Of a stretch of DNA of 64,000 nucleotides, positions 21,020-30,221 are shown one piece after another. The position numbers were made by a program, and so were the translations under genes. The stretch comes from Microbacterium oleivorans (GTDB taxonomy: Bacteria > Actinomycetota > Actinomycetes > Actinomycetales > Microbacteriaceae), in the NCBI RefSeq assembly GCF_001691565.1, contig NZ_MAYO01000003.1, positions 1,154,766-1,218,765 on the forward strand. Reading direction: 5' to 3'. The notes below the pieces were generated by a model, which searched no databases, was not told the DNA's origin, and was given only the letters and a program-made list of their open reading frames with translations. Within the stretch, counting starts at the first letter, position 1, and each line of letters opens with the position of its first letter.

Positions 21020-21940
21020 TCAGAACCCCCGGCCGGTACCCGAGTCCTTCGAGCTCGCCCTCAATTGAGTGGCGATGAGCTCGGTGTCGGTCCTCTCCTG
21101 AAGAGGCCGAGCGGGCGCCGCGCCGGGGGTGCCCGGAGTGCGGCTGAGACGCTTCTCCACCAGCTTGGCCACACCGGACAGTGCCAGACACAGACCGATG
21201 TAGATGATCCCTGCGACGATCGTCGCCTGCACGATGGGTCGGTCGAGCGAGTTCTGCGAGCCGAGGTACTTCGCGTAGAAGAGGAGTTCCTCATACGTGA
21301 TGATGAAGCCGAGAGCGGTGTCCTTCAACGTCACCACGAGCTGAGCGATGATCACCGGCATCATGGCCCGGATCGCCTGCGGCAGGAGGACGAGGCGCAT
21401 GACGCCCGACTTGCCGAGGCCGAGGGCATAGCCAGCCTCGGATTGTCCTCGCGGGAGCGATTCGACCCCTGCGCGGATGACCTCGGCGAGCACCGAACCG
21501 TTGTAGACGATCAGGGCGATGACGACGACCCAGTACCCCTCGATCCGAACGCCGAGTACCGGCATCCCGTAGTAGAGGAGGAACATCGTCACGAGCACGG
21601 GCACCGCGCGCAGGAATTCGACGACGGCGGCGACCGGGACACGCACCCACGCGTGATCCGACAGACGACCGATCGCGAGGATGAATCCGAGGGCGAGCGC
21701 TCCGACCGCTGCGACGGCGAAGGCCGCCAGCGTCCGACCCGCGGCCATCAGGAACTGCTCCCAGATGCGAGTGTAGGTGAAAGCGTTCCACTTCTCCGCC
21801 GAGAACTGTCCGGTCACGGCGAGGCGCCAGACGAGGAAGCCGATGACGGCCGCCACCACGAGGACAACAACCACACCGATGATGCGGTTGCGTGCAATCG
21901 CCCGGGGGCCGGGGACGTCGTAAAGGACGCTGCTGCTCAT
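21020..21940 (-). CDS. gluD: Glutamate ABC transporter permease (GluD type)
   Basis: A 306-residue inner-membrane permease of the polar amino acid (His/Glu/Gln) family: about five to six membrane segments and the EAA loop ESLPRGQSEAGYALGLGKSGVMRLVLLPQA split as usual near residues 180-210. A charged C-terminal tail of about 40 residues is longer than in GluC. The ATG overlaps the gluC stop by four bases. Confidence 0.9.
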   Translation of the reverse strand: MSSSVLYDVPGPRAIARNRIIGVVVVLVVAAVIGFLVWRLAVTGQFSAEKWNAFTYTRIWEQFLMAAGRTLAAFAVAAVGALALGFILAIGRLSDHAWVRVPVAAVVEFLRAVPVLVTMFLLYYGMPVLGVRIEGYWVVVIALIVYNGSVLAEVIRAGVESLPRGQSEAGYALGLGKSGVMRLVLLPQAIRAMMPVIIAQLVVTLKDTALGFIITYEELLFYAKYLGSQNSLDRPIVQATIVAGIIYIGLCLALSGVAKLVEKRLSRTPGTPGAAPARPLQERTDTELIATQLRASSKDSGTGRGF

Positions 21941-22593
21941 CGCGCCACCTTCCATCGGTTCTCGAGTGTCCGCTGACCCCACGAGAGAAGCACGACAAGG
22001 GCGACGAAGATGACCATGACGCAGATGATGACGACGAGCTGGTTCTCGCCGCGCTCGCTCAGCCAATCGCGGGCGGAGCCGAGGTTCATGACCGAGAACC
22101 CGGCAGCGACGGTCGTGTTCTTCAGGAGTGCGATGAAGACGCTCATCATCGGGGGGATGACGGATCGGAACGCCTGCGGGAGCACGACGAGCGACATGAC
22201 CTGCCCGAAGGTCAACCCCAGCGCGCGAGCGGCTTCCGCCTGCCCCACGGGCACGGTGTTGATCCCAGACCGAACGGTCTCTGCGACATAGGTGGCCGTG
22301 TAGATCCCCAGGGCTGCGACGGCGAACGCGACCTGAACGCCTCCGCTCGACCTGATGTCGAGGAGAGGCGGAAGCGTGAAGGCGAAGCCGAAGAAGACGA
22401 GCGTGAGGGGGGTGTTCCGGATGGTGTTGACGTACGCCGTGCCGACCGCGCGCGCGATGGGAACGGGCGAGACGCGCATCGCGCCCACGATGATCCCGAG
22501 GATCAGCGCGAGAAGCCCTCCACCGAAGAACAGCACCAGGGTGCCTCGGAGCGCTTCTCCCCAGAAATCGAGGTTGTCGGTGATGACGCCCAT
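21937..22593 (-). CDS. gluC: Glutamate ABC transporter permease (GluC type)
   Basis: A 218-residue permease with five predicted membrane segments and the EAA motif PVGQAEAARALGLTFGQVM near residues 125-143 that docks on the ATPase. It pairs with GluD. It follows the binding-protein gene gluB after a 69-base gap that contains a strong stem-loop. Confidence 0.92.
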   Translation of the reverse strand: MGVITDNLDFWGEALRGTLVLFFGGGLLALILGIIVGAMRVSPVPIARAVGTAYVNTIRNTPLTLVFFGFAFTLPPLLDIRSSGGVQVAFAVAALGIYTATYVAETVRSGINTVPVGQAEAARALGLTFGQVMSLVVLPQAFRSVIPPMMSVFIALLKNTTVAAGFSVMNLGSARDWLSERGENQLVVIICVMVIFVALVVLLSWGQRTLENRWKVAR

Positions 22594-22623
22594 GCGGTCC
22601 TTTCGAACGTCTCAAGAAGGGGA

Positions 22624-22656
22624 ACCCCGGGGGGCGAATCAACGCCGCCCCGGGGT
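22624..22656 (-). ncRNA. Intercistronic stem-loop between gluB and gluC
   Basis: ACCCCGGGGGGCG (22624-22636) pairs with CGCCGCCCCGGGGT (22643-22656) with one bulge and a 6-base loop. Such structures after a binding-protein gene usually act as partial terminators or protect the upstream mRNA, giving more binding protein than permease. The role here is inferred. Confidence 0.6.
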
Positions 22657-22662
22657 ATCAGG

Positions 22663-23559
22663 TCAGTCGACCTGGGGCTGCGTGGCCTCGACGCCAGCCG
22701 GCTCGAGGTACTTCTCGTACAGGGCGGTCCAGACGTCGCCGCCATCCGTGAACAACGTGTTGATGTGATCCTTGAGGACCGTGTCGCCGTCTGCGAGGCC
22801 CACTCCGTAGCGCTCCTCGCTGAAGGGCTTACCGGCGAGCTTGAGCTTGTCCTTGTCCTCCGCGACGTAGCCGGCGAGAATCGCCTCATCCGTCGTGATG
22901 GCGTCGACCTGACCGTTCAGCAGCTGCTCGACGCACTCGGAGTACGTCTGACGCTCCGTGACCTCGCCGTTGTACTCGTCACGGATGCGCTGCAGCGGGG
23001 TGGAACCCGTCACCGAGCACGTGACCTTGTCCTTGAGGTCATCCGGACCGTTGATCGAGTCGTCATCGGCCGCGACGAGCAGACCCTGCCCCGTGATGAA
23101 GTAGGGGCCCGCGAAGTCGATGACCTCGTCGCGTGCGTCCGTCATCGAGTAGGTGCCGACGTAGTAGTCGATGTTTCCGTTGACGATCTCCTGCTCACGA
23201 TTGGCGGAGGGGATCGTCTGGAAGTCGATCTGGTCCTCGTCGAACCCGAGGGATGCCGCGATCCAGCGTGCGATGTCGACGTCGAAGCCCGTGCGCTCAC
23301 CGGAGACGGCGTCCTCGTAGCCGAGGCCGGGCTGGTCGCTCTTGACACCGACGACGATCTTGTCGGCCTTCGACGCGCGGTCGAACGTCGGGCTGCCGTC
23401 GAGCTTCACGTCGCTCGCGACCTCCCACAGGCCCTTCGTGTCGTCGTCGCCGCCGGCGGCGCCGCCGGGGCTGGCGGGGCTGCCGCTGTTGCAGCCGGCG
23501 AGTGCGAGTGCCGCGATCGCGATGCCGGCGAAGGCGCCGGCGAGTCGTGTCTTACGCAT
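22663..23559 (-). CDS. gluB: Glutamate-binding lipoprotein
   Basis: A 298-residue solute-binding protein. The signal peptide ends in a lipobox LALAGC with Cys22 as lipidation site, followed by a Gly/Ser/Asp-rich linker; the mature part (from about residue 65) is a family 3 amino-acid-binding domain with GERTGFDVDIARWIAASLG and the C-terminal AEDKDKLKLAGKPFSEERYGVGL. It is anchored outside the membrane and delivers glutamate to GluCD. A strong AGGAGGAT ribosome-binding site precedes the ATG. Confidence 0.93.
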   Translation of the reverse strand: MRKTRLAGAFAGIAIAALALAGCNSGSPASPGGAAGGDDDTKGLWEVASDVKLDGSPTFDRASKADKIVVGVKSDQPGLGYEDAVSGERTGFDVDIARWIAASLGFDEDQIDFQTIPSANREQEIVNGNIDYYVGTYSMTDARDEVIDFAGPYFITGQGLLVAADDDSINGPDDLKDKVTCSVTGSTPLQRIRDEYNGEVTERQTYSECVEQLLNGQVDAITTDEAILAGYVAEDKDKLKLAGKPFSEERYGVGLADGDTVLKDHINTLFTDGGDVWTALYEKYLEPAGVEATQPQVD

Positions 23560-23619
23560 GTGATCCTCCTGGTTTCGTGTCTTTCGTCGTTCGTCGCGCC
23601 GGTGCAGGGCGCGGACGTC

Positions 23620-24414
23620 TCAATGGGTGATGAGCTTGGAGAGGAAGTCCTTCGCGCGGTCGCTCTTGGGGTTCGTGAAGAACTCCTGCGGAGCCGCCTC
23701 CTCGACGATCAGCCCGTCGGCCATGAAGACCACGCGGTCCGCGGCCTTCCGTGCGAAGCCCATCTCGTGGGTGACGACGATCATCGTCATCCCGTCCTGC
23801 GCGAGGCCGACCATGACGTCGAGGACCTCGTTGATCATCTCGGGGTCGAGTGCGGAGGTCGGCTCATCGAAGAGCATCACCTTCGGCTTCATCGCCAGGG
23901 CGCGGGCGATCGCGACACGCTGCTGCTGACCGCCCGAGAGCTGGGCCGGCAGCTTGTCGGCCTGGTGCCCCACGCCCACCCGGTCGAGGAGCTCACGGGC
24001 GAGCTTGTCGGCATCCGCCTTCTTCATGCCCTTGACCCTGATCGGGCCGAGCGTGACGTTCTCGAGGATCGTCAGATGCGAGAACAGGTTGAACGACTGG
24101 AAGACCATGCCGACATCGGCGCGCAGCGCCGCCAGCGCCTTGCCCTCGGCGGGGAGGTCCGCTCCGTCGATCGTGATCGAACCGCTCGTGATCGTCTCGA
24201 GGCGGTTGATCGTCCGGCACAGCGTCGACTTGCCCGACCCGGACGGACCGACGACGACGACGACCTCGCCGCGGTTGACCGACAGGTCGATGTCGGTGAG
24301 GGCCTGGAAGTCGCCGTAGTGCTTCTGCACGTTCGTCAGGACGACGAGCGGCTCGCCTCGGCGGACGTCGATGTTCGACGTGCGCGGCGCAGGGTCGGCA
24401 GCAGGAGTGGTCAT
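23620..24414 (-). CDS. gluA: Glutamate ABC transporter ATP-binding protein
   Basis: A 264-residue ATPase of the polar amino-acid uptake family: Walker [10 protein letters not shown] near residue 56, signature [16 protein letters not shown], Walker [14 protein letters not shown] and switch histidine in VVTHEMGFA. First gene of gluABCD. A TAGGGT -10 lies 6 bases before the ATG, predicting a leaderless transcript. Confidence 0.95.
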   Translation of the reverse strand: MTTPAADPAPRTSNIDVRRGEPLVVLTNVQKHYGDFQALTDIDLSVNRGEVVVVVGPSGSGKSTLCRTINRLETITSGSITIDGADLPAEGKALAALRADVGMVFQSFNLFSHLTILENVTLGPIRVKGMKKADADKLARELLDRVGVGHQADKLPAQLSGGQQQRVAIARALAMKPKVMLFDEPTSALDPEMINEVLDVMVGLAQDGMTMIVVTHEMGFARKAADRVVFMADGLIVEEAAPQEFFTNPKSDRAKDFLSKLITH

Positions 24415-24420
24415 GATCCG

Positions 24421-24442
24421 ACCCTATGGGTCATGACGACCC
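24421..24442 (-). promoter_or_regulatory. gluA promoter with overlapping inverted repeat
   Basis: -10 TAGGGT (24421-24426), 6 bases from the ATG. Directly upstream, GGGTC-ATGAC-GACCC (24428-24442) is an inverted repeat lying in the -10/-35 spacer, a possible operator. It matches no box I recognise. Confidence 0.45.
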
Positions 24443-24480
24443 GAGACCCGCCTGGTTGCGCGGGGTTTACAGTTCCGTAA

Positions 24481-25290
24481 TCATTCGGAGTCGTTGCCGG
24501 CGCGCTGCGCGAAGGCGGACTCGTAGAGACACACGCTCGCCGCCGTCGCAAGGTTCAGCGACTCCGCCCGGCCGTAGATCGGGAGTCGGAGCGACAGGTC
24601 GACGAGGGCGAGGGCCTCATCATCGAGCCCTCGTGCCTCGTTGCCGAAGACCCAGGCCGTCGGTTCGGAGAGCGTCGCACGGTGGTCGACGAAGTCCTCT
24701 CCCCCGACGTCGGCGGCAACGATCCGCAGCCCGGCCGAGCGGGCACGGCCCGCGGCATCAGCCAGTTCGATACCGACGGACACCGGAAGGTGGAAGAGCG
24801 AACCGGTCGTCGCGCGGACGACCTTGGGGTTGAAGGGATCGACCGTCCTGCCGGTGAGGATGACCGCGTCGGCACCGACGGCATCCGCTGCTCGGATGAT
24901 CGTGCCGAGATTGCCGGGGTCCCGCACCTCTTCGCAGATGACGATGAGCTTCGGATCATCGGCGAAGATGTCGCGCACCGATGTCGGCACCTGGCGAGCC
25001 ACGGCGATGATCCCCTGCGGGGTGACGGTGTCGGCCATCGCTTCGATGACTGCCTCGCTCGCGAACTCGACGTCGACGTCCGCATCGGATGCCGCATCGC
25101 GAATGTCCTGGTGCTTCTCCCATGCCGACGGGGTCGCGTACAGCTCGACGAGGGTGTCGGGCCGCCACACGAGGGCCTCACGTGCGGCCTGCGGACCTTC
25201 GAGCAGGTAGAGCCCGGTCTCTTGACGGGCTGCGCGCTTGGTCAGCTTCGCAACGGCGCGGACACGCGGCGATCGGGGGTTCTCGAGCAC
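24481..25290 (-). CDS. SpoU/TrmH-family RNA 2'-O-methyltransferase
   Basis: A 269-residue SAM-dependent methyltransferase with the SPOUT knot motifs: EEVRDPGNLGTIIRAADA (motif 1), VFGNEARGL (motif 2) and LNLATAASVCLYE (motif 3), preceded by an N-terminal RNA-binding domain (LEGPQAAREAL). It probably methylates a ribose in rRNA or tRNA; the exact site cannot be assigned. I use the GTG at 25290 because a TACACT -10 is 6 bases upstream. An in-frame ATG at 25323 would begin 3 bases after the rplT terminator stem and add eleven residues unlike the family. Confidence 0.88.
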   Translation of the reverse strand: MLENPRSPRVRAVAKLTKRAARQETGLYLLEGPQAAREALVWRPDTLVELYATPSAWEKHQDIRDAASDADVDVEFASEAVIEAMADTVTPQGIIAVARQVPTSVRDIFADDPKLIVICEEVRDPGNLGTIIRAADAVGADAVILTGRTVDPFNPKVVRATTGSLFHLPVSVGIELADAAGRARSAGLRIVAADVGGEDFVDHRATLSEPTAWVFGNEARGLDDEALALVDLSLRLPIYGRAESLNLATAASVCLYESAFAQRAGNDSE

Positions 25291-25296
25291 GTTCTC

Positions 25297-25302
25297 AGTG
25301 TA
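25297..25302 (-). promoter_or_regulatory. -10 element of the SpoU methyltransferase (leaderless)
   Basis: TACACT with 6 bases to the GTG start. Confidence 0.5.
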
Positions 25303-25326
25303 GGGCGCGGGTACGGCGGGCATGCG

Positions 25327-25356
25327 AAAGGGCGCCCTCCGAAGAGGGCGCCCTTT
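25327..25356 (-). terminator. Terminator of infC-rpmI-rplT with UUCG loop
   Basis: Perfect 13-bp stem (AAAGGGCGCCCTC and complement) with a C(UUCG)G tetraloop on the transcribed minus strand, 17 bases after the rplT stop. The stem ends in CUUU rather than a separate U-tract. Confidence 0.85.
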
Positions 25357-25373
25357 CTCAGAAGGTGACGCGA

Positions 25374-25754
25374 TCAGGCCTTGGGGGCGTTGACGTCAGC
25401 CGGCAGCGCGGCCTTGGCGGTCGCGACGAGCGACGCGAAGACGGCGGGCTCGTTCACCGCGAGCTCAGCGAGCATACGACGGTCGACCTGGACACCCGCG
25501 AGGCCGAGGCCCTGGATGAAGCGGTTGTACGTGATGCCGTTCTGGCGAGCGGCGGCGTTGATGCGCTGGATCCAGAGGCGGCGGAAGTCGCCCTTGCGCT
25601 TGCGACGGTCGCGGTACGCGTAGACGAGCGAGTGGGTGACCTGCTCCTTCGCCTTGCGGTACAGGCGCGAACGCTGTCCGCGGTAACCGGAGGCGCGCTC
25701 GAGGATGACGCGACGCTTCTTGTGGGCGTTGACAGCCCGCTTGACTCTAGCCAT
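25374..25754 (-). CDS. rplT: 50S ribosomal protein L20
   Basis: A 126-residue basic 23S rRNA-binding protein needed early in large-subunit assembly. The conserved start [19 protein letters not shown] and the core [22 protein letters not shown] are clear. Third gene of infC-rpmI-rplT. In several bacteria L20 represses this operon by binding the mRNA leader; the long infC leader here could serve that role. Confidence 0.97.
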   Translation of the reverse strand: MARVKRAVNAHKKRRVILERASGYRGQRSRLYRKAKEQVTHSLVYAYRDRRKRKGDFRRLWIQRINAAARQNGITYNRFIQGLGLAGVQVDRRMLAELAVNEPAVFASLVATAKAALPADVNAPKA

Positions 25755-25784
25755 TTCTTCTACTTCCTAAATCTGCGTCGGCGA

Positions 25785-25979
25785 TCAGATGCCGAGGAGC
25801 TTCTTGGCGACCTTGGCGTCACCCTTGGCCAGGACCTGCTCCTGGTCGAGGCGGCGCGTGCGACGGGTCGCCTTGCCCTCGAGGTTGTGGCGCAGGTTGG
25901 CCTGCTGCTTCATCAGCTTGCCGCTGCCGGTGACCTTGAAACGCTTCTTGGCACCCGAGTGGGTCTTCTGCTTCGGCAT
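25785..25979 (-). CDS. rpmI: 50S ribosomal protein L35
   Basis: A 64-residue basic protein starting [20 protein letters not shown], diagnostic for L35. It sits 47 bases after infC and 30 before rplT, with GAAGGAAGAG-type ribosome-binding sequence upstream. Confidence 0.97.
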   Translation of the reverse strand: MPKQKTHSGAKKRFKVTGSGKLMKQQANLRHNLEGKATRRTRRLDQEQVLAKGDAKVAKKLLGI

Positions 25980-26026
25980 ATCTCTTCCTTCGTTGGGGAT
26001 CCCGCGGACGGGAGTCTGTGGTGCGC

Positions 26027-26653
26027 TTACTCCGCCGGAGCGGAAGCGGGGGTCTGTTCGTCGTCGGCCTGTCCACCGCGCGCATCGCGCGCCGCCTGCT
26101 TCGACGCCGCGCGAACGGCGTTCTGCTCGGTCTTGACCTCGGACTTGTTCTTGTGAGGGGCTACCACCATCACCATGTTGCGGCCGTCGATCGTGGGGTT
26201 GGACTCCACGGTGCCGAACTCGGCCACATCCTCGGCGAACTTGCGGAGGAGGCGGACACCCTGCTCGGGACGCGACTGCTCGCGACCGCGGAAGAGGATC
26301 ATCGCCTTCACCTTGTCGCCCGCCTGGAGGAACCCCTCCGCGCGCTTGAGTTTGGTTATGTAGTCGTGCGCCTCGATCTTCAGACGGAACCGGACCTCCT
26401 TGAGGACGGTGTTCGCCTGATTGCGCCGCGCTTCCTTGGCCTTCTGCGCAGCCTCGTACTTGAACTTGCCGTAATCCATGATCTTGACCACGGGGGGCTT
26501 CGAGTTCGGGGCTACCTCGACGAGATCGAGGTCGGCCTCCTGGGCCAGGCGCATGGCCACCTCGATGCGGACGACGCCGACCTGTTCACCCGCGGGTCCG
26601 ACGAGGCGGACCTCGGGGACGCGGATGCGGTCATTGGTGCGGGGATCGCTGAT
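26027..26653 (-). CDS. infC: Translation initiation factor IF-3 (AUC start codon)
   Basis: IF-3 binds the 30S subunit and rejects non-canonical start codons. The 208-residue protein has the N-domain ([19 protein letters not shown] ... LVEVAPN), the linker [22 protein letters not shown] and the C-domain ending in NMVMVVAP. No ATG, GTG or TTG exists at the conserved N-terminus; the frame there begins ATC (26651-26653), 6 bases after a GAAGAGGAG ribosome-binding site. A GTG 29 codons later would delete the first beta strands. An AUU/AUC start is the classic basis of IF-3 autoregulation in other bacteria. The C-terminal tail (about 30 residues, Ala/Gln-rich) is longer than in E. coli. Confidence 0.93.
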   Translation of the reverse strand: MSDPRTNDRIRVPEVRLVGPAGEQVGVVRIEVAMRLAQEADLDLVEVAPNSKPPVVKIMDYGKFKYEAAQKAKEARRNQANTVLKEVRFRLKIEAHDYITKLKRAEGFLQAGDKVKAMILFRGREQSRPEQGVRLLRKFAEDVAEFGTVESNPTIDGRNMVMVVAPHKNKSEVKTEQNAVRAASKQAARDARGGQADDEQTPASAPAE

Positions 26654-26877
26654 GCGGAACTCCTCTTCGTGCGATGGACGGCCTCCGGTGACACGGAAAA
26701 TGTGTCGCCGGGCGGAAGATCGTCACGTCCACCCCGCACGATGCATGCATCGGCGTTCTGTTCTGCACCCTGGACAACCTCGACGAGCGAGGCGGAGTGC
26801 GAGACCCGGTAGCCTGGAGCGGCAAGCGCGGGTGGGATGTGATCCTCTTTCGACACGGAGCAGAACACTCCGGTGCC
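26654..26877 (-). ncRNA. Long structured infC leader (putative 5' UTR)
   Basis: From the predicted start near 26877 to the AUC codon there are about 224 untranslated bases, unusual in this window of mostly leaderless genes. It holds a perfect 14-base palindrome CGATGCATGCATCG (26739-26752), a CCTCG/CGAGG hairpin, and a 10-bp hairpin with one mismatch (CCGGCGACAC / GTGTCACCGG) shortly before the ribosome-binding site. An autoregulatory leader for L20 or IF-3 is a reasonable inference; no Rfam family could be checked. Confidence 0.45.
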
Positions 26878-26883
26878 CGCAGA

Positions 26884-26889
26884 AGTCTA
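26884..26889 (-). promoter_or_regulatory. -10 element of infC operon
   Basis: TAGACT on the minus strand, the best -10 in the gap with the divergent DUF1844 gene. It would give a leader of about 224 bases. Confidence 0.45.
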
Positions 26890-26903
26890 GCAGAGAGCAG
26901 CAC

Positions 26904-27302
26904 GTGAGCACTATTCCGGCCGACCACAGCGATCACGACCCCCAGCGCCTCTCGCGTTGGGACGAGCAGGAACGGGTCGCACAGTCCGCCACCCGAGACA
27001 TCGCCGACGTCCCCGCGGTCGAGGTGATCACGACGACATCGGTCCACCTCATGAGCGCCGCCGCCGTCAAGCTCGGCCTCGCGGACGACCCCGACCAGCA
27101 GAAGGACCTCGACGAGGCCCGCAAGCTGATCAATGCCCTCGCGGGCCTGATCACCGCCGCCGCCCCCGAGGTGAGCGACATGCACGCCCGCTCGCTCCGC
27201 GACGGGCTGCGCACGCTGCAGCTCGCCTTCCGCGAGGCGTCGTCGATCCCCGACCCCATCGGTAAGGGACCCGGCGAGAAGTGGACCGGACCCGTCAACT
27301 GA
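26904..27302 (+). CDS. DUF1844 protein
   Basis: A 132-residue acidic, soluble protein. Residues about 35-120 (VPAVEVITTTSVHLMSAAAVKLGL ... DLDEARKLINALAGLI) match DUF1844, a helical actinobacterial family of unknown function commonly found beside infC-rpmI-rplT. Starts at GTG after an AGAGAG-like site. Followed by a strong terminator. Confidence 0.85.
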   Translation: MSTIPADHSDHDPQRLSRWDEQERVAQSATRDIADVPAVEVITTTSVHLMSAAAVKLGLADDPDQQKDLDEARKLINALAGLITAAAPEVSDMHARSLRDGLRTLQLAFREASSIPDPIGKGPGEKWTGPVN

Positions 27303-27310
27303 CACCGATG

Positions 27311-27342
27311 CGAAGGGGGATGCCGAGCGGCATCCCCCTTCG
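27311..27342. terminator. Bidirectional terminator
   Basis: Perfect 14-bp stem (CGAAGGGGGATGCC, 27311-27324; complement 27329-27342) with a 4-base loop between convergent DUF1844 and sseB genes. Each arm carries one copy of the abundant heptamer GGATGCC. Confidence 0.85.
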
Positions 27343-27348
27343 TCTTCG

Positions 27349-28128
27349 TCAGGCGCGGACGAGCTTGACCGTCAGCGAGTCCACGAGGACCGCGACACGG
27401 TCGTCGGTCGCCCATCTCGACGCGAGGCGCTGGAGGATGGCGTCGAGTGCCGCCTGGTCGAGACCGTCGACGAGGTGCAGACTGACGACGAGCTCGGGAC
27501 CGCGCAGACGCGAGTGCGGATCGCCTGACGACACCGACAGGTCGAGGACGCCGAGTTCGGTGCCGATGGACTCCTGAAGCCCGGCGAAGACGTCTGGCGA
27601 CACGTGCGGCGGCTCCCACGCCTGCCCCTGCCCGATCGCCCAGACGGCGGGGCGGCGGAGGACGAATTCCGTGTCGCTGCCCGGGTCGATGACGATGAGG
27701 TCGGTGTCGTCGGCCGCCGCAGACAACGCGGTACGGACGCCGTCGGCGGGGACCGGGCGGGCAGCGGCATCCCATTGAGACATGGTCGCGACCGACGTGA
27801 ACACGGGGAGCACACGTCGTCCGTCGGGAGCCGCGACCGTCACGATCGACAGCTCTTGCGTCTTGTCGACCTTCAGCCCCGTCGGCCCGACACCCTCCTC
27901 GCCCTTCTCCGCGACGAGAGGGATGAGCAGGCGAGCCTCACGGTAGGCGTCGACGACGGCATCCGCCGATCCTTCGCCGGCGTGGAACGCAGTCAGCGCG
28001 GCGAGGAGGGCCGGATCGGCACTCCCGTCGTCGCCGCTGTGCGGATTGGCCTGGAAGCTGCGCCCCTCCCAGGGGACGCCCGCCGAGTCGGCTGCGTGGC
28101 CGGAGTGAGGGTCAGTGTCCGGCGACAT
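27349..28128 (-). CDS. SseB-family protein
   Basis: A 259-residue soluble protein with an N-terminal SseB-like domain (about 35-150; [24 protein letters not shown]) and a C-terminal extension ending in [15 protein letters not shown]. Actinobacterial members are encoded next to hisA/priA; their role is unknown. The ATG at 28128 is 17 bases inside the priA 3' end, so it is coupled to the his genes. Confidence 0.85.
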   Translation of the reverse strand: MSPDTDPHSGHAADSAGVPWEGRSFQANPHSGDDGSADPALLAALTAFHAGEGSADAVVDAYREARLLIPLVAEKGEEGVGPTGLKVDKTQELSIVTVAAPDGRRVLPVFTSVATMSQWDAAARPVPADGVRTALSAAADDTDLIVIDPGSDTEFVLRRPAVWAIGQGQAWEPPHVSPDVFAGLQESIGTELGVLDLSVSSGDPHSRLRGPELVVSLHLVDGLDQAALDAILQRLASRWATDDRVAVLVDSLTVKLVRA

Positions 28129-28858
28129 CCAGCGCCTCGGCCAGCGTGAACGCGCCGGCGTAGAGAGCCTTGCCCACGATCGCACCCTCGACTCCGAGCG
28201 GCACGAGTTCGCGCAGAGCGACGATGTCGTCGAGGCTCGAGATGCCGCCCGAGGCGACGACGGGCTTGTCCGTACGCACGGCGACCTCGCGCAGCAGCTC
28301 GATGTTCGGACCCTGCAGGGTGCCGTCCTTCGTCACATCGGTCAGCACGTAGCGGCTGCAGCCGGCGTCCTCGAGACGGTCGAGGACCTGCCAGAGATCG
28401 CCGCCGTCGCGGGTCCAGCCCCGCGCGGCGAGGGTCGTGCCGCGCACGTCGAGTCCGACCGCGATCGCCTCGCCGTAGCGGAGGATGACGTCGGCCGCCC
28501 ACTCGGGGTTCTCGAGCGCCGCAGTGCCGAGGTTGATACGGGTCGCACCCGAGTCGAGGGCGGCGTCGAGCGACTCGTCGTCACGGATGCCGCCGGAGAG
28601 CTCGACCTTCACACCGCGGAGCGACTTGATGACCTTGCGCATGAGGGACGCGTTGGAGCCGCGACCGAAAGCGGCGTCGAGGTCCACGAGGTGGATCCAC
28701 TCCGCACCCTGTCGCGCCCACTCCTGCGCAGCATCGACGGGATCGCCGTAGCTCGTCTCGGTGCCGGCCTCACCCTGCGTCAGTCGGACGGCTTTACCGT
28801 CGGCGACGTCCACAGCGGGCAGCAGGGTCAGTTCGGGCGTGGATGCGAATTCGTTCAT
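28112..28858 (-). CDS. priA: Phosphoribosyl isomerase (HisA/PriA)
   Basis: A 248-residue TIM-barrel isomerase for histidine synthesis (ProFAR to PRFAR). In actinobacteria lacking trpF the PriA form also serves tryptophan synthesis. Visible are [15 protein letters not shown] with the catalytic Asp near residue 17, the phosphate site [10 protein letters not shown], and [12 protein letters not shown] containing the second catalytic Asp. Lies 50 bases after hisH. Confidence 0.93.
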   Translation of the reverse strand: MNEFASTPELTLLPAVDVADGKAVRLTQGEAGTETSYGDPVDAAQEWARQGAEWIHLVDLDAAFGRGSNASLMRKVIKSLRGVKVELSGGIRDDESLDAALDSGATRINLGTAALENPEWAADVILRYGEAIAVGLDVRGTTLAARGWTRDGGDLWQVLDRLEDAGCSRYVLTDVTKDGTLQGPNIELLREVAVRTDKPVVASGGISSLDDIVALRELVPLGVEGAIVGKALYAGAFTLAEALDVAGH

Positions 28859-28908
28859 GGCTCCGGATGGGACGGTGTGCTCGCCGGGCGCGCGCACAAG
28901 GGGACAGG

Positions 28909-29556
28909 TTACTCCGACGCGGGGAGCGAGGAGATCCAGTTCGAGAGCAGGCGGATGCCGGCAGCCCCCGACTTCTCGGGGTGGAACTGCGTGGCCGAGA
29001 GAGGACCGTTCTCGACGGCGGCGAGGAACGGCCGCCCGTAGTCGCACCAGGTCAGCACCGGTTCGCGGAACGGCTTGATGACGTCGAGTGTCCAGTCCTG
29101 CGCCCCGTAGGAGTGGACGAAGTAGAACCGCTCGTCCTCGAGACCCGCGAACAGCGTCGATCCTGCCCCGGTGCGGACCGTGTTCCACCCCATGTGAGGG
29201 AGGACAGGAGCCTGGAGCTCGGTGACCGACCCCGGCCACTCCCCCAGACCCTGCGTGTCCACGCCGCGCTCGACGCCGAGCTCGAACATGACTTGCATCC
29301 CGACGCAGATGCCGAGGACCGGCATTCCTCCCGCCAGGCGACGACCGATCAGCTCGTCGCCCCGGCTCGCGCGGAGCGCAGACATGACGGCGGAGAAGGC
29401 GCCGACACCCGGGACGAGGAGGCCGGCGGCGTCGGCGATCAGCCCACGGTCCTTCGTCAGCCGAGCGTCCGCCCCCGCCTCGACGAGCGCCTTGACCGCG
29501 GAGTGGACGTTGCCCGATCCATAGTCGAGGACCGCGACCACCGGCGCTGACGTCAC
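28909..29556 (-). CDS. hisH: Imidazole glycerol phosphate synthase, glutamine amidotransferase subunit
   Basis: A 215-residue class I glutaminase that supplies ammonia to HisF. The nucleophile elbow is GICVGMQ (Cys near residue 84) and the His/Glu pair is in QFHPEKSG near 193-195. The GTG start overlaps hisB by four bases. HisF itself is not in the window. Confidence 0.95.
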   Translation of the reverse strand: MTSAPVVAVLDYGSGNVHSAVKALVEAGADARLTKDRGLIADAAGLLVPGVGAFSAVMSALRASRGDELIGRRLAGGMPVLGICVGMQVMFELGVERGVDTQGLGEWPGSVTELQAPVLPHMGWNTVRTGAGSTLFAGLEDERFYFVHSYGAQDWTLDVIKPFREPVLTWCDYGRPFLAAVENGPLSATQFHPEKSGAAGIRLLSNWISSLPASE

Positions 29557-30164
29557 AGGGCGCCCTTCGTGCTCGGGATGCCCTGAACGAGCGGGTCGAT
29601 CGCCTTCGCCTGGCGGAACGCGCGGGCGAACGCCTTGTACTCCGCTTCGGCGATGTGGTGCGGATCGCGTCCGGCGACCAGCGTGATGTGAACGGTCAGG
29701 CCGGCGTGGAAGGCGATGGCCTCGAAGGTGTGGCGCACGAGCGAGCCGGTGAAGTGGCCGCCGATGAGGTGGAACTCGTAGCCCTCGGGTTCGCCCGTGT
29801 GGACGAGGTAGGGCCGGCCGCTGATGTCGACGACCGCTTGCGCGAGCGCCTCATCGAGCGGAACGAGAGCGTCGCCGTAGCGCGAGATGCCCGCCTTGTC
29901 GCCGAGCGCCTGACGGATGGCCTGCCCCAACACGATCGCCGTGTCCTCGACGGTGTGGTGGGCGTCGATGTGGGTGTCCCCGCTCGCACGGACGGTGAGG
30001 TCGATGAGCGAGTGCTTGGCGAAAGCCGTGAGCAGGTGGTCGAAGAAGGGAACAGTCGTCTCGATCGTGCTGCGGCCGGTGCCGTCGAGATCCAGCTCGA
30101 GGTCGATCGTCGACTCGCTGGTCGCACGCCGGACGGCGGCGGTGCGGGGCGCGGGGGTGCTCAT
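29553..30164 (-). CDS. hisB: Imidazoleglycerol-phosphate dehydratase
   Basis: A 203-residue monofunctional dehydratase with the metal-binding motifs [15 protein letters not shown] and [17 protein letters not shown] and the glutamate-containing FFDHLLTAF. No phosphatase domain is fused, as expected in actinobacteria. Follows hisC by 57 bases. Confidence 0.96.
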   Translation of the reverse strand: MSTPAPRTAAVRRATSESTIDLELDLDGTGRSTIETTVPFFDHLLTAFAKHSLIDLTVRASGDTHIDAHHTVEDTAIVLGQAIRQALGDKAGISRYGDALVPLDEALAQAVVDISGRPYLVHTGEPEGYEFHLIGGHFTGSLVRHTFEAIAFHAGLTVHITLVAGRDPHHIAEAEYKAFARAFRQAKAIDPLVQGIPSTKGAL

Positions 30165-30221
30165 GCACCGAGTCTATCGACGCCCGGCATCCGTCCCGCC
30201 CGCGTGACGACGCGGTGGGAC

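Noticed and set aside
26723..26911. Short protein-coding frame inside the infC leader
   Set aside because: Cys/Arg-rich shadow with no ribosome-binding site; it overlaps the divergent gene start and the infC promoter.
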